Origin: an uncultured Paracoccaceae bacterium
GTDB lineage: Bacteria > Pseudomonadota > Alphaproteobacteria > Rhodobacterales > Rhodobacteraceae
Reading direction: 5' to 3'
Length of the DNA stretch: 64,000 nucleotides
Assembly (NCBI GenBank): GCA_947500135.1
Contig: CANMQX010000003.1
Location: 434,001-498,000, forward strand
Of this stretch, positions 1-10,993 are shown piece after piece. Position 1 is the stretch's first letter. Each line of letters starts with the position of its first letter. Below the pieces are notes generated by a model. That model saw nothing but the letters and a program-made list of their open reading frames with translations. It had not been told where the DNA came from and searched no databases. Made by a program: the position numbers and the translations under genes.

Positions 1-284
1 CCAAACTGACAGCCAGCCATCTGGGCGAGGTGATTGAAGGGCTGCAAGTGTCCCATGACGCGGCACATGACGTCTGGCGGGTTACCGTGCCGATCCCCGC
101 ACGTTTGATCAGCGACGGTGTGCAGACATTTGTCATCTGCGACGATCAGGACAATGTGCTGGACAGCTTTACCCTGATATCAGGACAAGCACTGGCCGAA
201 GATATGCGCGCCGAAATTGCGCTGCTGCGTAGTGAGCTTGATATGCTCAAACAGTCGTTTCGACGGCACTGTAATGACGGCTGA
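1..284 (+). CDS. C-terminal part of an unidentified protein, cut by the window edge
   Basis: The reading frame is open from base 3 to the stop at 282-284 with no start that must be used, so this is the 3' end of a gene beginning outside the window. A GTG at 30 is in frame, but the codons before it read equally well as protein. The visible part (about 94 residues) has no signal or membrane segment. It ends in a charged helix-like tail rich in Glu, Arg and Leu (residues AEDMRAEIALLRSELDMLKQ), which could be a short coiled coil. I do not recognise the family. Confidence 0.6.
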   Translation, partial: KLTASHLGEVIEGLQVSHDAAHDVWRVTVPIPARLISDGVQTFVICDDQDNVLDSFTLISGQALAEDMRAEIALLRSELDMLKQSFRRHCNDG

Positions 285-407
285 CTACGTCTGAAAGCGG
301 CGTTCGGATCACTTTGCGTCCGCTCTTCAACAGATTGTCAGAACGACAACCAGTCCGGCAATTCCCCCGTAACAATAGCGTTAACAGGGACTTGAAAGGA
401 CTACCCA

Positions 408-899
408 ATGAACCGTCGTTTTGCACTGAAATTCGCCATTCTTGCCGCAGGTGTTGCCGTTATTGCCGCCTGTACACCCATGATGGAGAAAGAGCCCGAC
501 ATCGTCGACATCGCCGCCTCCAACGGCAATTTTAACACACTGGTTGCTGCTGTGACCGCTGCTGGCCTCGTGGACACACTGAAAGGTGACGGGCCGTTCA
601 CCGTGTTTGCACCCACTGACGCAGCTTTCGCCGCATTGCCCGCAGGCACAGTCGACACCCTGCTTTTGCCCGAAAACAAGGATCAGCTGACTGCGATCCT
701 GACATATCACGTCGTACCGGGTGCCGTGACGTCTGACCAATTGGCAGGCAAGCGCATGTCAGTGGCCACCGTCAACGGCGCAAACGTCCATATCGACGGA
801 CGCAATGGCGTGAAAGTCGAAGACAGCAATGTCACAACCGCTGACATCATCGCATCCAACGGTGTGATCCATGTGATCGACGCAGTTCTGCTGCCCTGA
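408..899 (+). CDS. Fasciclin (FAS1)-domain lipoprotein
   Basis: This 163-residue protein has an N-terminal lipoprotein signal: a basic start (MNRR), a hydrophobic stretch and a lipobox ending IAAC, with the lipidated Cys at residue 22. The rest is one FAS1 domain (about residues 32-163). It shows the FAS1 hallmarks: the NFNTLVAAV helix, [16 protein letters not shown] (H1 box), the YHVVPG turn and a terminal [13 protein letters not shown] (H2 box). FAS1 domains mediate adhesion or surface interactions, and single-domain bacterial forms are usually anchored in the envelope. GAAAGGAC about 7 bases before the ATG is the ribosome site. A strong terminator follows, so it is probably transcribed alone. 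Confidence 0.93.
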   Translation: MNRRFALKFAILAAGVAVIAACTPMMEKEPDIVDIAASNGNFNTLVAAVTAAGLVDTLKGDGPFTVFAPTDAAFAALPAGTVDTLLLPENKDQLTAILTYHVVPGAVTSDQLAGKRMSVATVNGANVHIDGRNGVKVEDSNVTTADIIASNGVIHVIDAVLLP

Positions 900-918
900 T
901 CAGCTATCAAAATGTGAA

Positions 919-950
919 AAAGCGGTGGTGGATCATTCCGCCACCGCTTT
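919..950 (+). terminator. Rho-independent terminator after the fasciclin gene
   Basis: Thirteen continuous base pairs (one G-T wobble) join 919-931 (core AGCGGTGGTGG) to 938-950 (core CCGCCACCGCT) around a 6-base ATCATT loop. The outer A/T pairs give short A and T runs on either side, so it could work in both directions. It lies between the convergent fasciclin (plus) and TIM-barrel (minus) genes. Confidence 0.8.
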
Positions 951-962
951 CTTATGCGACGC

Positions 963-983
963 GCCCCGGACTTGATCCGGGGC
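963..983. repeat. Single short extragenic palindrome (GGCTTGACCC family)
   Basis: Arms GCCCCGGA and TCCGGGGC enclose CTTGA. The unit (CGGACTTGATCCGG core followed by GGCCTC) matches the paired units at 1846-1903 and 60175-60244, so it belongs to the same dispersed extragenic palindrome family. It sits just past the terminator in the gap between two convergent genes. Confidence 0.6.
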
Positions 984-990
984 CTCCGCC

Positions 991-1833
991 TCAACCATCC
1001 CCGCCCAGATCATCCCAGATCTCGCGGACCCAGCGCATGATCACCTGCGCTTCTTCCCAACGGTTCGACATCTCGCACCCGTCAGGGCCGGTCATGGCGT
1101 ATTCGGGCGGCCCAAGTTCGCAGACAAAGATGCAGTCACCGGTGGCATTGCGGGCGCGCCAATCAGCCATGCCTTCACGCCACCATTCCTTGAACAGCCT
1201 GATCCATTTTTGATTTTGCGGAAAATCCAGCTGTAGCTGGATTTGTTGACGACTGGCGACGCGTCCTTGGAAACTGTCGGATCGTTGCAGGATACGGCTG
1301 ATCAGGCTGCGATCATGATCCGATAACGGAAACCAGAATTCCCGATCCACGACGTAATGCGACAGGTCTGCACAGATCCGCATCTGCGGGATGCGGTCCA
1401 GCAATTGCAACGTGGTAAAAAGGTCATTGGTGATGCAATTGCGATGGGTTTCGAACTGGATTGGCACCCCGATCCGTTCTGACATATCCATCCATGTCTC
1501 AATCACGGGAACCATATCATCCAATGCGATGGGCATGACCTGCCCGATCACATCCACAAAGGGCGCGCCGAAATCGGCCGCCATATGCAGCGTGTCTTCC
1601 AGGCTTTCGATGGTTTTGGGAAACGCCACAATCAGCGGCGTCAGGTTATTCGCCGCCATATGTGGGCGCACGGCGTGGGCGACGGCCACATCCGACGCAC
1701 CCAGATCAATTGCCATCCCGTCAAACCCTGCCTGTGCAACCATGTCGCAGACTTGGTGGTACGGTAGCTTTATACCGGTTTGGTCATGCGGCTGCATCGC
1801 CCAAAGCGATGTATAGATCTTCAGTTGCCGCAT
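991..1833 (-). CDS. Sugar phosphate isomerase/epimerase-like TIM-barrel protein
   Basis: The 280-residue protein has the layout of the xylose-isomerase-like/AP-endonuclease-2 TIM-barrel family. Acidic and His residues that usually bind a divalent metal fall at strand ends: VPIQFETHRN, MRICADLSHYVV and FVCELGPPEYA, plus an early GFDGMAIDLG. Members isomerise or epimerise sugars or inositol derivatives; the substrate here cannot be read from sequence. It is flanked by extragenic palindromes on both sides and faces the fasciclin gene. A perfect 10-bp-arm palindrome (1223-1244) lies inside the coding sequence, in the part encoding QLQLDFPQ. No cytoplasmic export signal is visible. Confidence 0.82.
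   Translation of the reverse strand: MRQLKIYTSLWAMQPHDQTGIKLPYHQVCDMVAQAGFDGMAIDLGASDVAVAHAVRPHMAANNLTPLIVAFPKTIESLEDTLHMAADFGAPFVDVIGQVMPIALDDMVPVIETWMDMSERIGVPIQFETHRNCITNDLFTTLQLLDRIPQMRICADLSHYVVDREFWFPLSDHDRSLISRILQRSDSFQGRVASRQQIQLQLDFPQNQKWIRLFKEWWREGMADWRARNATGDCIFVCELGPPEYAMTGPDGCEMSNRWEEAQVIMRWVREIWDDLGGDG
1223..1244. repeat. Palindrome embedded in a coding sequence
   Basis: AAATCCAGCT (1223-1232) and AGCTGGATTT (1235-1244) are exact inverted copies separated by GT. The outer AAATC/GATTT resembles the palindromes at 11019-11039 and 16462-16484, which are intergenic, whereas this one is in frame inside the TIM-barrel gene. Confidence 0.55.
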
Positions 1834-1845
1834 TGCGCAAACCCG

Positions 1846-1903
1846 TTCCGGGCTTGACCCGGAACCTCGTGGTCAAACCGGAGGCCCCGGATCAGGTCCG
1901 GGG
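1846..1903. repeat. Paired extragenic palindromes in opposite orientation
   Basis: The first unit has arms TTCCGGG/CCCGGAA around CTTGA (1846-1864), followed by CCTC. The second unit, reversed, has arms CCCCGGA/TCCGGGG (1885-1903) preceded by GAGG. Their opposite orientation lets the pair fold into one longer hairpin, the usual arrangement for REP-like elements. They lie between the desaturase stop and the TIM-barrel start on the minus strand. Confidence 0.7.
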
Positions 1904-1918
1904 CAGATCGCGCGACAC

Positions 1919-2902
1919 TCATTCTGCCGGGATCCTGCTAACCCGCCCACCGCTGCGCGGAATGATCCAGACCTCATCCATCGGGTACTGGCTTTCATCA
2001 TTGGCCATCAATTTGCCGATCACTTCGATCTGAAATTCGATCCATCCCATGCGATGCACCTCACCGGCCTTCGCCTCAAGCCGGTCATTCAGGTCACGCA
2101 ATTTCCAGAACGGCACGGCGGGAAATGTATGATGGGCGGTATGATACGGCATCTGCCAACATAGCCAGTTCTGCACCGCATTGGCGCGGGTGGATCGGGT
2201 GTTTTCCAGAATATCGCTTTCGTGGCTCAGCCCCAGATGTTCGATCGTGTTCTGTAGCTGATGGATCGGTTTGGTCAGAACCATCGGGATCAGCCAGAAT
2301 GTCAGCGCAGCCCATGACCCTGTGATGATCGACACCAGCGCAATCAACAGATAGCCCAACAGATGCAGACGGCTCTCGATGATGACCTTGGCTTCTTCTT
2401 CGGCTCGGATGAACGGTTCGACGATGATGCCGCGTGCGCGGCGGATCACCCCAAAGACCCGGTTACGCCAATAGGTGATCCCGCTGAGCCACAGCAGATA
2501 TGTGGTCAGGGTGTAGGGTTCGCGCACCAATTCCCCATCGCGTTCCCAATCCTGGGTATATTGGTGGTGGGCGAAATGCATGATCTGGTCAAAATCGCGC
2601 GGAAAGATCTGGATGAAGCCGATGATGCGGCCAAACACCTCGTTCAGTTTGCGGGTCTTGAACACGGTCGCATGAGACAGCTCGTGCTGGGCGGCGTAAA
2701 GAAAATTCAGCAGCACACCCAAGGCCAACCCCGTCAGCCAGACCCATGCGCTGCCGATGGCCTGCGCATGCAGCACGGCAACAAAGCATATCGCGCCCAA
2801 ATGGCTTGCCATTTGCAACCCACCGCGCAGGTCAGACCGTTCTGAAAGGCTGCGCAGCTCGGTTGGGGTCAGGATTTTACGGCGTGAAAAACTGGCATCC
2901 AT
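1919..2902 (-). CDS. Membrane fatty acid desaturase family protein
   Basis: A 327-residue membrane di-iron enzyme. The three His boxes of the desaturase/hydroxylase superfamily are present in order: HELSH, HFAHHQYTQD and HTAHHTFP. Hydrophobic stretches between them (for example AICFVAVLHA, LALGVLLNFLYAA, LLIALVSIITGSWAALTFW) supply the membrane helices. The start at 2902 is chosen because AGGAGG lies 7 bases before that ATG; an upstream in-frame ATG at 2941 has no such site. The reaction (acyl desaturation, carotenoid or sterol-like hydroxylation) is not settled. It is divergent from fadH across a 313-base gap. Confidence 0.88.
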   Translation of the reverse strand: MDASFSRRKILTPTELRSLSERSDLRGGLQMASHLGAICFVAVLHAQAIGSAWVWLTGLALGVLLNFLYAAQHELSHATVFKTRKLNEVFGRIIGFIQIFPRDFDQIMHFAHHQYTQDWERDGELVREPYTLTTYLLWLSGITYWRNRVFGVIRRARGIIVEPFIRAEEEAKVIIESRLHLLGYLLIALVSIITGSWAALTFWLIPMVLTKPIHQLQNTIEHLGLSHESDILENTRSTRANAVQNWLCWQMPYHTAHHTFPAVPFWKLRDLNDRLEAKAGEVHRMGWIEFQIEVIGKLMANDESQYPMDEVWIIPRSGGRVSRIPAE

Positions 2903-5240
<2,338 letters not shown>

Positions 5241-5443
5241 CAGATCAGGGTGCCTTCAGGTCAAATTTGATCTGCAATTAAGGCAGCTTAGACGCGAGAG
5301 GGAGGATTCTCGCAATCTTATCAGTTGTTTCCGTTGGTGAACCAAATCGGGATATACCCCGTTATTGTCAGGCATTGGTCCCATTCCTGCCCGATTTCAC
5401 GCGCATCACTGTTCCCAGAATTGTTTGAGTTTGGGAAACGCGT

Positions 5444-6349
5444 ATGGATCGTCTGACAGAAATGGAAGCCTTCGCCACGGTGGTGGATCAGGGTGGATTC
5501 ACAGACGCCGCCAAGAAGATGGGGATTTCTAAATCCGCCGTTTCCAAACATGTTTCCTCGTTAGAGGCGCGATTGGGCGCCCGTCTGTTGAACCGGACAA
5601 CCCGCCGCGTCAGCCCGACCGAGATTGGCCTTGCCTATTACGACCGTGCCCGCCGCGTCCTGAATGATGCGGGCGAAGCGGATGCATTGGTGACCTCCAT
5701 GCAATCGGCCCCGTCAGGCCTCCTGCGGATCAGCGTCGCAACTGACTTTGGCGTGAATCACCTGTCGCCCGTTCTGGGGGAATTCCTGAGCGAGTTTCCC
5801 GATATCACGGTCAACATGGTCCTCAACAACCGCTATGTTGAACTGATCTCTGAAGGTTTCGACATGGCCGTGCGGATTGGAGAGCTGGAAGACAGCACCC
5901 TGCGTGCTCGCAAGCTGACTGAAACAACTAAACGCATGATCGCCAGCCCCGCCTATTTTGAACAATATGGCCGGCCGGAAAAGATCGACGATCTGAACGA
6001 ACACAAGCTGTTGCACTATTCCAATCAGGCCAATTCGGCGGTGTGGAAACTGACTGCCCCGTCAGGTGAAAAACGCCAGGTGCGCACCGCAGGCTGGCTG
6101 ACGGTGAATGATGGGCAATCACTGCTGAACGCCTGTATCGGCGGGCTTGGCATCGCATATCTGCCCAGCTTCCTTTACGCCGACGCCATGCGCGACGGTC
6201 TGGTGCAAGAGGCCATTCCCGATCTTCCGCAGGAACGACAGGGCATCTATGCCGTCTACCCACCGGGTCGCTTCACCCAGCCAAAGGTACGGGCCTTTAT
6301 TGATTTCCTTGTGCATGCATTTGCTGAAAAGGGCCCCGATATCTGGTAA
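5444..6349 (+). CDS. LysR-family transcriptional regulator
   Basis: The 301-residue protein has a typical N-terminal winged helix (MDRLTEMEAFATVVDQGGFTDAAKKMGISKSAVSKHVSSLEARLGARLLNRTTR region, residues 1-60). A periplasmic-binding-like effector domain follows, with the usual GLLRIS start and FPDITVNMVL. It resembles the DsdA/AaeR-like branch that carries the LNRTTRRVSPTEIG motif. It follows fadH in the same direction after about 200 bases, so it may have its own promoter; a role in regulating fadH is possible but only by neighbourhood. Confidence 0.93.
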   Translation: MDRLTEMEAFATVVDQGGFTDAAKKMGISKSAVSKHVSSLEARLGARLLNRTTRRVSPTEIGLAYYDRARRVLNDAGEADALVTSMQSAPSGLLRISVATDFGVNHLSPVLGEFLSEFPDITVNMVLNNRYVELISEGFDMAVRIGELEDSTLRARKLTETTKRMIASPAYFEQYGRPEKIDDLNEHKLLHYSNQANSAVWKLTAPSGEKRQVRTAGWLTVNDGQSLLNACIGGLGIAYLPSFLYADAMRDGLVQEAIPDLPQERQGIYAVYPPGRFTQPKVRAFIDFLVHAFAEKGPDIW

Positions 6350-6387
6350 TATTCACGAATTTTCCCAAGGTGCATTTTAGAATACTC

Positions 6388-6417
6388 GCGCGGCCGTGTT
6401 GTTGGCCGCGCATTTTT
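6388..6417 (+). terminator. Rho-independent terminator after the LysR gene
   Basis: GCGCGGCC (6388-6395) pairs perfectly with GGCCGCGC (6404-6411) around an 8-base loop and is followed by ATTTTTA. It ends the plus-strand LysR transcript and touches the stop codon of the convergent OmpA-domain gene. Confidence 0.8.
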
Positions 6418-7360
6418 ATTGGGCATCTGGAATTGACGTAACGATAACCTCGACCCTGCGATTGGCCTCGCGGCCTGTTTCGGTTGCGTTGGTGTCGATC
6501 GGGGCCAGATAACCCATGCCTTCTGCCGCCAGCTTTGCGCGGCTGATCCCGAAATCGCTGACCAGCCGTTCCAACACTGCCGCCGCCCGTCTTTTTGACA
6601 GAGCGATGTTAGCGTCCAAGGATCCCGAACTGTCGGTGTGCCCAACAAGGGCGATGGTCGTGTCGGGAAAGGTGGTCAGATAATCGGCCAGCCCCGCAAG
6701 CGATGCAAACGGCCCGTCGCTTAACTGCGATGAACCGGTCGCAAATGTCAGATCGTCCAATATGACATGGCCTTGTGTTTGCAACTGCTGCGCCAGATCA
6801 CCGGTCGTCGGCGTATCCGGACTGCGTAGGGCAGGGGCGGTCGTTGTGACCAACGGGGCGTCAGATGTGGCCGTTGGGTTGACGCTGGTCACTTGCACGA
6901 ACCCGGCTTGTGCTGTCCGGCTGACAAATAGGCTCACATATTCCGTACCTTCCGGTACAATCCTGCTGGCGGCCAGGAACCGAAAATCGCCGATATTGAT
7001 CTGCATTTCGGGCGGTGGCAGCGCGGCGGTGTTGAACCGGAAATCAAAGCCGCCGCACGCCTCGGTCTGACATTCGAAAATGATGCGAAAACGGTCATTG
7101 CGCAATTGTTCACGCAATGGGCGCAGCAATTGCAATGTGGTGAGTGATTGGGCCGTGATCCGCCATGCCTGTTGGGTCAGGTGGCCCTCGACCGTGTCTG
7201 TTGGCATGACACCGTTGTCCCAGATGCCGACAGGCATGATGTAACTGTCCAGATCGCTGGTCTGTTCCAACTGCAGGCTGGCATTACTGGGAAATTCCAG
7301 CGTCTGGGCCTCGGTCATCCCCGCCCAGCAGATCAGACAACACAGCCCCGCCCGGATCAT
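6416..7360 (-). CDS. Exported OmpA-domain (peptidoglycan-binding) protein
   Basis: The 314-residue protein starts with a signal peptide (about residues 1-19, ending MTEAQ). A middle region of about 150 residues is unidentified, with two Cys in ECQTEACGGFDF that could form a disulfide. The C-terminal OmpA/MotB domain (about residues 195-310) has DLTFATGSSQL, ALVGHTDSSGSLDANIALSK and NRRVEVIV, holding the Asp and Arg that bind diaminopimelate. It probably anchors to the cell wall from the outer membrane or periplasm. The start overlaps the preceding gene's stop by 4 bp (ATGA), so it is translationally coupled at the end of a five-gene run. Confidence 0.9.
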   Translation of the reverse strand: MIRAGLCCLICWAGMTEAQTLEFPSNASLQLEQTSDLDSYIMPVGIWDNGVMPTDTVEGHLTQQAWRITAQSLTTLQLLRPLREQLRNDRFRIIFECQTEACGGFDFRFNTAALPPPEMQINIGDFRFLAASRIVPEGTEYVSLFVSRTAQAGFVQVTSVNPTATSDAPLVTTTAPALRSPDTPTTGDLAQQLQTQGHVILDDLTFATGSSQLSDGPFASLAGLADYLTTFPDTTIALVGHTDSSGSLDANIALSKRRAAAVLERLVSDFGISRAKLAAEGMGYLAPIDTNATETGREANRRVEVIVTSIPDAQ

Positions 7361-7923
7361 CGGGCTTGCGCGTGATATTCATCATTCGGGCGCATGTCGG
7401 TGGCGGATGCGACCCGGTTGCTCATGTTGTAGAAACCGGTCACGGCGGCGATGTCCCAGATGTCGCGATCTGAAAAGCCGACTTTGCGCAACGCATCACG
7501 GTCTGCTTCGGTGATCTTGGCGCTGGCCACGGTCATCAGCTCCGCAAATTCCAGCATCGCCTTTTGCCGTGCATCCAGCCGGGCCGCGCGCCAGTTCATC
7601 ACCAGCATCTCGCCCAATTGCGGATCGCCCGACAGCTGCCTGACGGCTGCCCCATGCGCGGTCAGGCAATAGTAGCATTTGTTGATCGATGAAACGGTGA
7701 CGGCAATCATTTCGCGTTCCAGTTTCGACAACCCGGACTCGGCCAGCATCACGTCGTTATAAAGCGCAGTGAATGCGTTTAGCTTTTCGATATCAAACGC
7801 ATAGGCCTGCAACACATTGGGGATCATCCCCAGCTTTTCAGTGCAGATATCAAAATATTTTTGGGTCGCTTCTGGCAGTGGATCAACCATTGGCAGGTCC
7901 AGCGCGGTGGGTTGTTTGGTCAA
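7357..7923 (-). CDS. AhpD-like / carboxymuconolactone decarboxylase family (peroxidase-related)
   Basis: A 188-residue cytosolic protein. It carries the CxxC-plus-His core of the AhpD-like fold (CYYCLTAHG), the redox centre in alkylhydroperoxidase relatives, and a start LDLPMVDPLPEATQKYF typical of the peroxidase-related branch. I place the start at a TTG at 7923 with GGAG 7 bases before it, five bases after the stop of the upstream GNAT gene. An ATG at 7965 would add 14 residues unlike the family and sits inside the GNAT gene. The reductant and substrate are unknown. Confidence 0.85.
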   Translation of the reverse strand: MTKQPTALDLPMVDPLPEATQKYFDICTEKLGMIPNVLQAYAFDIEKLNAFTALYNDVMLAESGLSKLEREMIAVTVSSINKCYYCLTAHGAAVRQLSGDPQLGEMLVMNWRAARLDARQKAMLEFAELMTVASAKITEADRDALRKVGFSDRDIWDIAAVTGFYNMSNRVASATDMRPNDEYHAQAR

Positions 7924-7927
7924 GGGA

Positions 7928-8653
7928 TCACTCCGACAGGCTACGATAATGATACTGTCCCACAATGGTCATCCCGAGGGAAGCATAGAGCGCATTTGCG
8001 CCCGCATTGTCGCGGGTGGTGACCAGCGTCAGATAGGTGGCCCCCTTGGCCTGCGCCCAGAACGCCGCAGCGCGGGTCAATGCAACTGCAAGCCCCCGCC
8101 GCCGGTAATTATGCGCGATTTCAAGGGCATGGATCATGGCACAATCCGCAGCGATACCAACATAGACTGACCCGGCTGGCTTGTCATTCATCCGGCCCAG
8201 CAAGGTGGTTTTCGGCTGGCGCGCCCGATCCATGATATCCAGCCTGCCTGCGCCAATCCCGCCTGCGGTCCAGATTTCCGTCTGCACGGCGAGTGGCGGC
8301 CAAACCTCGAACGACGTCACGGGTGGCGGGCGTTTTGTGGCGATGGCCGCGACCGGGGCGGCATACATGTTCACCGGGTCCTTGATCACATACCCAAGTG
8401 CTTCCAACGCGGCATCCAGCGCATCTTCGCCCTCGCGGATCATGAAAAGCGGGTTTTGGCCAGCCTCGCGCATGGCATCTGCGGCAAGCGCGATATCATC
8501 GGTGGCGGCGGGTAATTCGGCGGTTGCGGCGCTGACGCGGCTTGACCCACTATCATCCAGTCGCACCGTCCATGGCCCAAGCGCCTGTTTGGCAGAGGCG
8601 GGCCATGTGCCATCGATCACGGCATAAAGTTTCTGGGCACTGGGTAACGTCAC
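7928..8653 (-). CDS. GNAT-family N-acetyltransferase
   Basis: The 241-residue protein has a C-terminal GNAT fold with the acetyl-CoA loop region ALEIAHNYRRRGLAVALTRAAAFWA and the following strand YLTLVTTRDNAGANALYASLGM. The N-terminal half (about 100 residues) is a less conserved extension, possibly a degenerate second GNAT domain. The substrate is unknown. It overlaps the CinA-like gene upstream by 4 bp and is followed within 5 bases by the AhpD-like gene, so it is within one transcription unit. Confidence 0.85.
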   Translation of the reverse strand: MTLPSAQKLYAVIDGTWPASAKQALGPWTVRLDDSGSSRVSAATAELPAATDDIALAADAMREAGQNPLFMIREGEDALDAALEALGYVIKDPVNMYAAPVAAIATKRPPPVTSFEVWPPLAVQTEIWTAGGIGAGRLDIMDRARQPKTTLLGRMNDKPAGSVYVGIAADCAMIHALEIAHNYRRRGLAVALTRAAAFWAQAKGATYLTLVTTRDNAGANALYASLGMTIVGQYHYRSLSE

Positions 8654-9372
8654 ATGTCCAACATATGTTGCAATCGATCCATTGCCAAATCCAATTGTGC
8701 TGCATCCGCCCCGCGCAGGACGATATTTGAACCATAGATCCCATCCTTTTGAAACGGATAGGACCCGACCGATAGATCGGGGAAACCTTCGGCAAATTGC
8801 CCCAATGGCCCGGCGATATCGCCCTCGCCGCGCATCACCCGCAGGGTCCGCGATATCAGCGGCGCGCCGCCGGTGAGTGTTGGCAGGATGCTTGCGACCA
8901 TGGCCTGAAACACCGATGGCACCCCGGCCATCACATGCACATTGCGGATCGTAAAACCAGGCGCGGCGCTGACCGGATTATCGATCAGGGCGGCCCCATC
9001 CGGGATCCGGGCCATGCGCAGCCGGGCCGCGTTCAGTTCCTGACCTGACCGGTCGTAATGGGCTTGCAGCAAGGCCCGCGCGTCGTCCCGCACGTCGATA
9101 TGTGTGTCAAAGGCTGCAGCAATACAATCGGCGGTGATGTCATCATGGGTAGGGCCGATCCCGCCACTGGTGAAAACATGGGCGTAGCGCGCCGAAAGGG
9201 CCTGCACGGCTGCAATGATTGCGGGCCTGTCGTCGCTGACAACCCGAACTTCGCGCAGGTCAATCCCTGCGGTTGTCAGTTCCCCGGCAAGGTAATGCAT
9301 ATTGGCGTCGCGGGTGCGCCCGGACAGGATTTCATCCCCGATGACAAGCATGGCTGCGGTGGGGTTCGGCAT
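8650..9372 (-). CDS. CinA N-terminal-like molybdopterin-binding-fold protein
   Basis: A 240-residue protein corresponding to the MoaB/Mog-like domain of CinA (competence/damage-inducible family) without the C-terminal deamidase domain. The signature runs AAMLVIGDEILSGRTRDAN, then HVFTSGGIGPTHDDITAD and AAPGFTIRNVHVMAGVPS. In longer relatives this domain hydrolyses ADP-ribose or NMN-related nucleotides; here the activity is unproven. It starts 78 bases after the matB stop and overlaps the GNAT gene by 4 bp. Confidence 0.9.
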   Translation of the reverse strand: MPNPTAAMLVIGDEILSGRTRDANMHYLAGELTTAGIDLREVRVVSDDRPAIIAAVQALSARYAHVFTSGGIGPTHDDITADCIAAAFDTHIDVRDDARALLQAHYDRSGQELNAARLRMARIPDGAALIDNPVSAAPGFTIRNVHVMAGVPSVFQAMVASILPTLTGGAPLISRTLRVMRGEGDIAGPLGQFAEGFPDLSVGSYPFQKDGIYGSNIVLRGADAAQLDLAMDRLQHMLDM

Positions 9373-9449
9373 GAGGCTCTCCGTTTCTTGGTCTGTCAGG
9401 TTATAGGGCGCGGCTTGCCGATTGCCATGCCCGTTATGCCGGCACCCCG

Positions 9450-10934
9450 TCAGGTGCCGTATTCTGTGCGCAGGATGTTTTTCTGCACCTTCCCCATCGT
9501 ATTGCGGGGCAGGGCATCCATCACGATATAGCGGCGCGGGTGTTTGAAACGTGCAAGCTGTGGCTCCACCATATTGGCGATTGCATCGTTGCTTAGCGAT
9601 TGATCCGTCAGCACGATTGCGGCCACAACCGTTTCACCAAAATCGGGATCCGGTAACCCAAAGACAGCACTTTCCAGCACGCCCGCGATATCGTTGATCA
9701 CATCTTCGATTTCCTTGGGGTAGATGTTGTAACCGCCCGAAATGATCAGGTCCTTCTGACGCCCAACAATGCTGATCCGCCCATCCTCCGTTTGTACACC
9801 CAAATCGCCCGTGATGAAAAACCCGGTGTCGCGCAACTCTTTCGCCGTCTTTTCCGGCATGTTCCAATAGCCCTGAAAAACATTGTCGCCACGTACCTCA
9901 ATCATACCAACCTGACCGGGGCCAGCAGGTTCACCATCCACAGTAATTGCCACCTCAACATCGGGCAGGGCAAAACCCACGGTCCCGGCTATGCGTTCGC
10001 CATCAAAAGGGTTTGAGGTGATCATATTTGTTTCCGTCATCCCGTATCGTTCCAGAATCCGGTGGCCCGTGCGCTGTTCAAAGGCCGTGTGCGTTTCGGC
10101 CAGCAAGGGGGCGGAACCCGATATGAAAAGGCGCATCTTTGCCGCCAGAGCATGGGTCAGGCGCGGGTAACCCAGAAGCCGAGTGTAGAAGGTTGGTACC
10201 CCCATCATCAGTGTGGATTGTGGCAGTTCATCAACGATCTTGTCAGTATCAAACCCGGCCATGAACCGCACCTTTGCCCCGGCAAGAAGGCTGGTGTTCA
10301 GCGCCACGAACAACCCATGTGTGTGAAAAATCGGTAAGGCGTGGATCAGGCGATCCTGATCCGTGATTTGCCATAGGTCGGTCAGGGAAACGGCGTTCGA
10401 CAAAAGGTTCCGATGGCTCATCATCGCCCCTTTGGAGCGGCCCGTCGTGCCGGAGGTGTAAAGCAACGCGGCCAGATCATCCGGCCCGCGATCCACCGCG
10501 TCAAAGGTGGCGGGCTGATCATTGGCGGCGATGCTCAGGCTGCCTGTGTCATCGTCGGCAAGGGTCAGAATCTGGCATGGGCAGATGTCCGTCATTGCAT
10601 CAAGGTGACCTGGGTCGCAAACCACAAGGGTCGGGGTCGCGTCATCCACGAAGTAGCGGACCTCACTTTGTGTGTAGGCCGTATTGAGCGGCAGATAGAT
10701 CGCGCCGGTTTGCAGGGCAGCCCCATATAGCGCGATCGCCTCGGCCGTTTTCGGCCCTTGCACCACAAGCCGATCACCCGCGTTGACGCCCGCCTTGCGC
10801 AGGACATGCGCCAGCTGTGCCGCCCGCTGTACGAACTGCCGATAGGTCCAGCATGTCCCATTATCCAATGCCAGAAAGATTTGGTCATTTTCGGCATGCG
10901 GCGCGATCAGCGCATCGTAAAGCGTATTGGTCAA
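9450..10934 (-). CDS. matB: Malonyl-CoA synthetase (malonate-CoA ligase)
   Basis: A 494-residue adenylate-forming enzyme that makes malonyl-CoA from malonate, ATP and CoA. It matches MatB closely: LYTSGTTGRSKGAMMSH (P-loop), HALPIFHTHGLF, MGVPTFYTRLL, LFISGSAPLLAETH, ERYGMTETNM, TGDLG and the C-terminal lysine motif LPRNTMGKVQKN. I choose the TTG at 10934: AAAGGACC precedes it and the protein then begins MTNTLYDALIAP as in the family. An ATG at 11021 would force translation through an intergenic palindrome. No malonyl-CoA decarboxylase is in the window. It heads the minus-strand run down to the OmpA gene. Confidence 0.94.
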   Translation of the reverse strand: MTNTLYDALIAPHAENDQIFLALDNGTCWTYRQFVQRAAQLAHVLRKAGVNAGDRLVVQGPKTAEAIALYGAALQTGAIYLPLNTAYTQSEVRYFVDDATPTLVVCDPGHLDAMTDICPCQILTLADDDTGSLSIAANDQPATFDAVDRGPDDLAALLYTSGTTGRSKGAMMSHRNLLSNAVSLTDLWQITDQDRLIHALPIFHTHGLFVALNTSLLAGAKVRFMAGFDTDKIVDELPQSTLMMGVPTFYTRLLGYPRLTHALAAKMRLFISGSAPLLAETHTAFEQRTGHRILERYGMTETNMITSNPFDGERIAGTVGFALPDVEVAITVDGEPAGPGQVGMIEVRGDNVFQGYWNMPEKTAKELRDTGFFITGDLGVQTEDGRISIVGRQKDLIISGGYNIYPKEIEDVINDIAGVLESAVFGLPDPDFGETVVAAIVLTDQSLSNDAIANMVEPQLARFKHPRRYIVMDALPRNTMGKVQKNILRTEYGT

Positions 10935-10993
10935 AATGGTGGTCCTTTGGGCATCAGATAATGCCACTTTGTGCAACGTTGAAGCGCGGGCGG

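Noticed and set aside
30..284. GTG at 30 as the true start of the first gene
   Set aside because: The frame is open to the window edge and the codons before the GTG read as normal protein, so it is annotated as partial.
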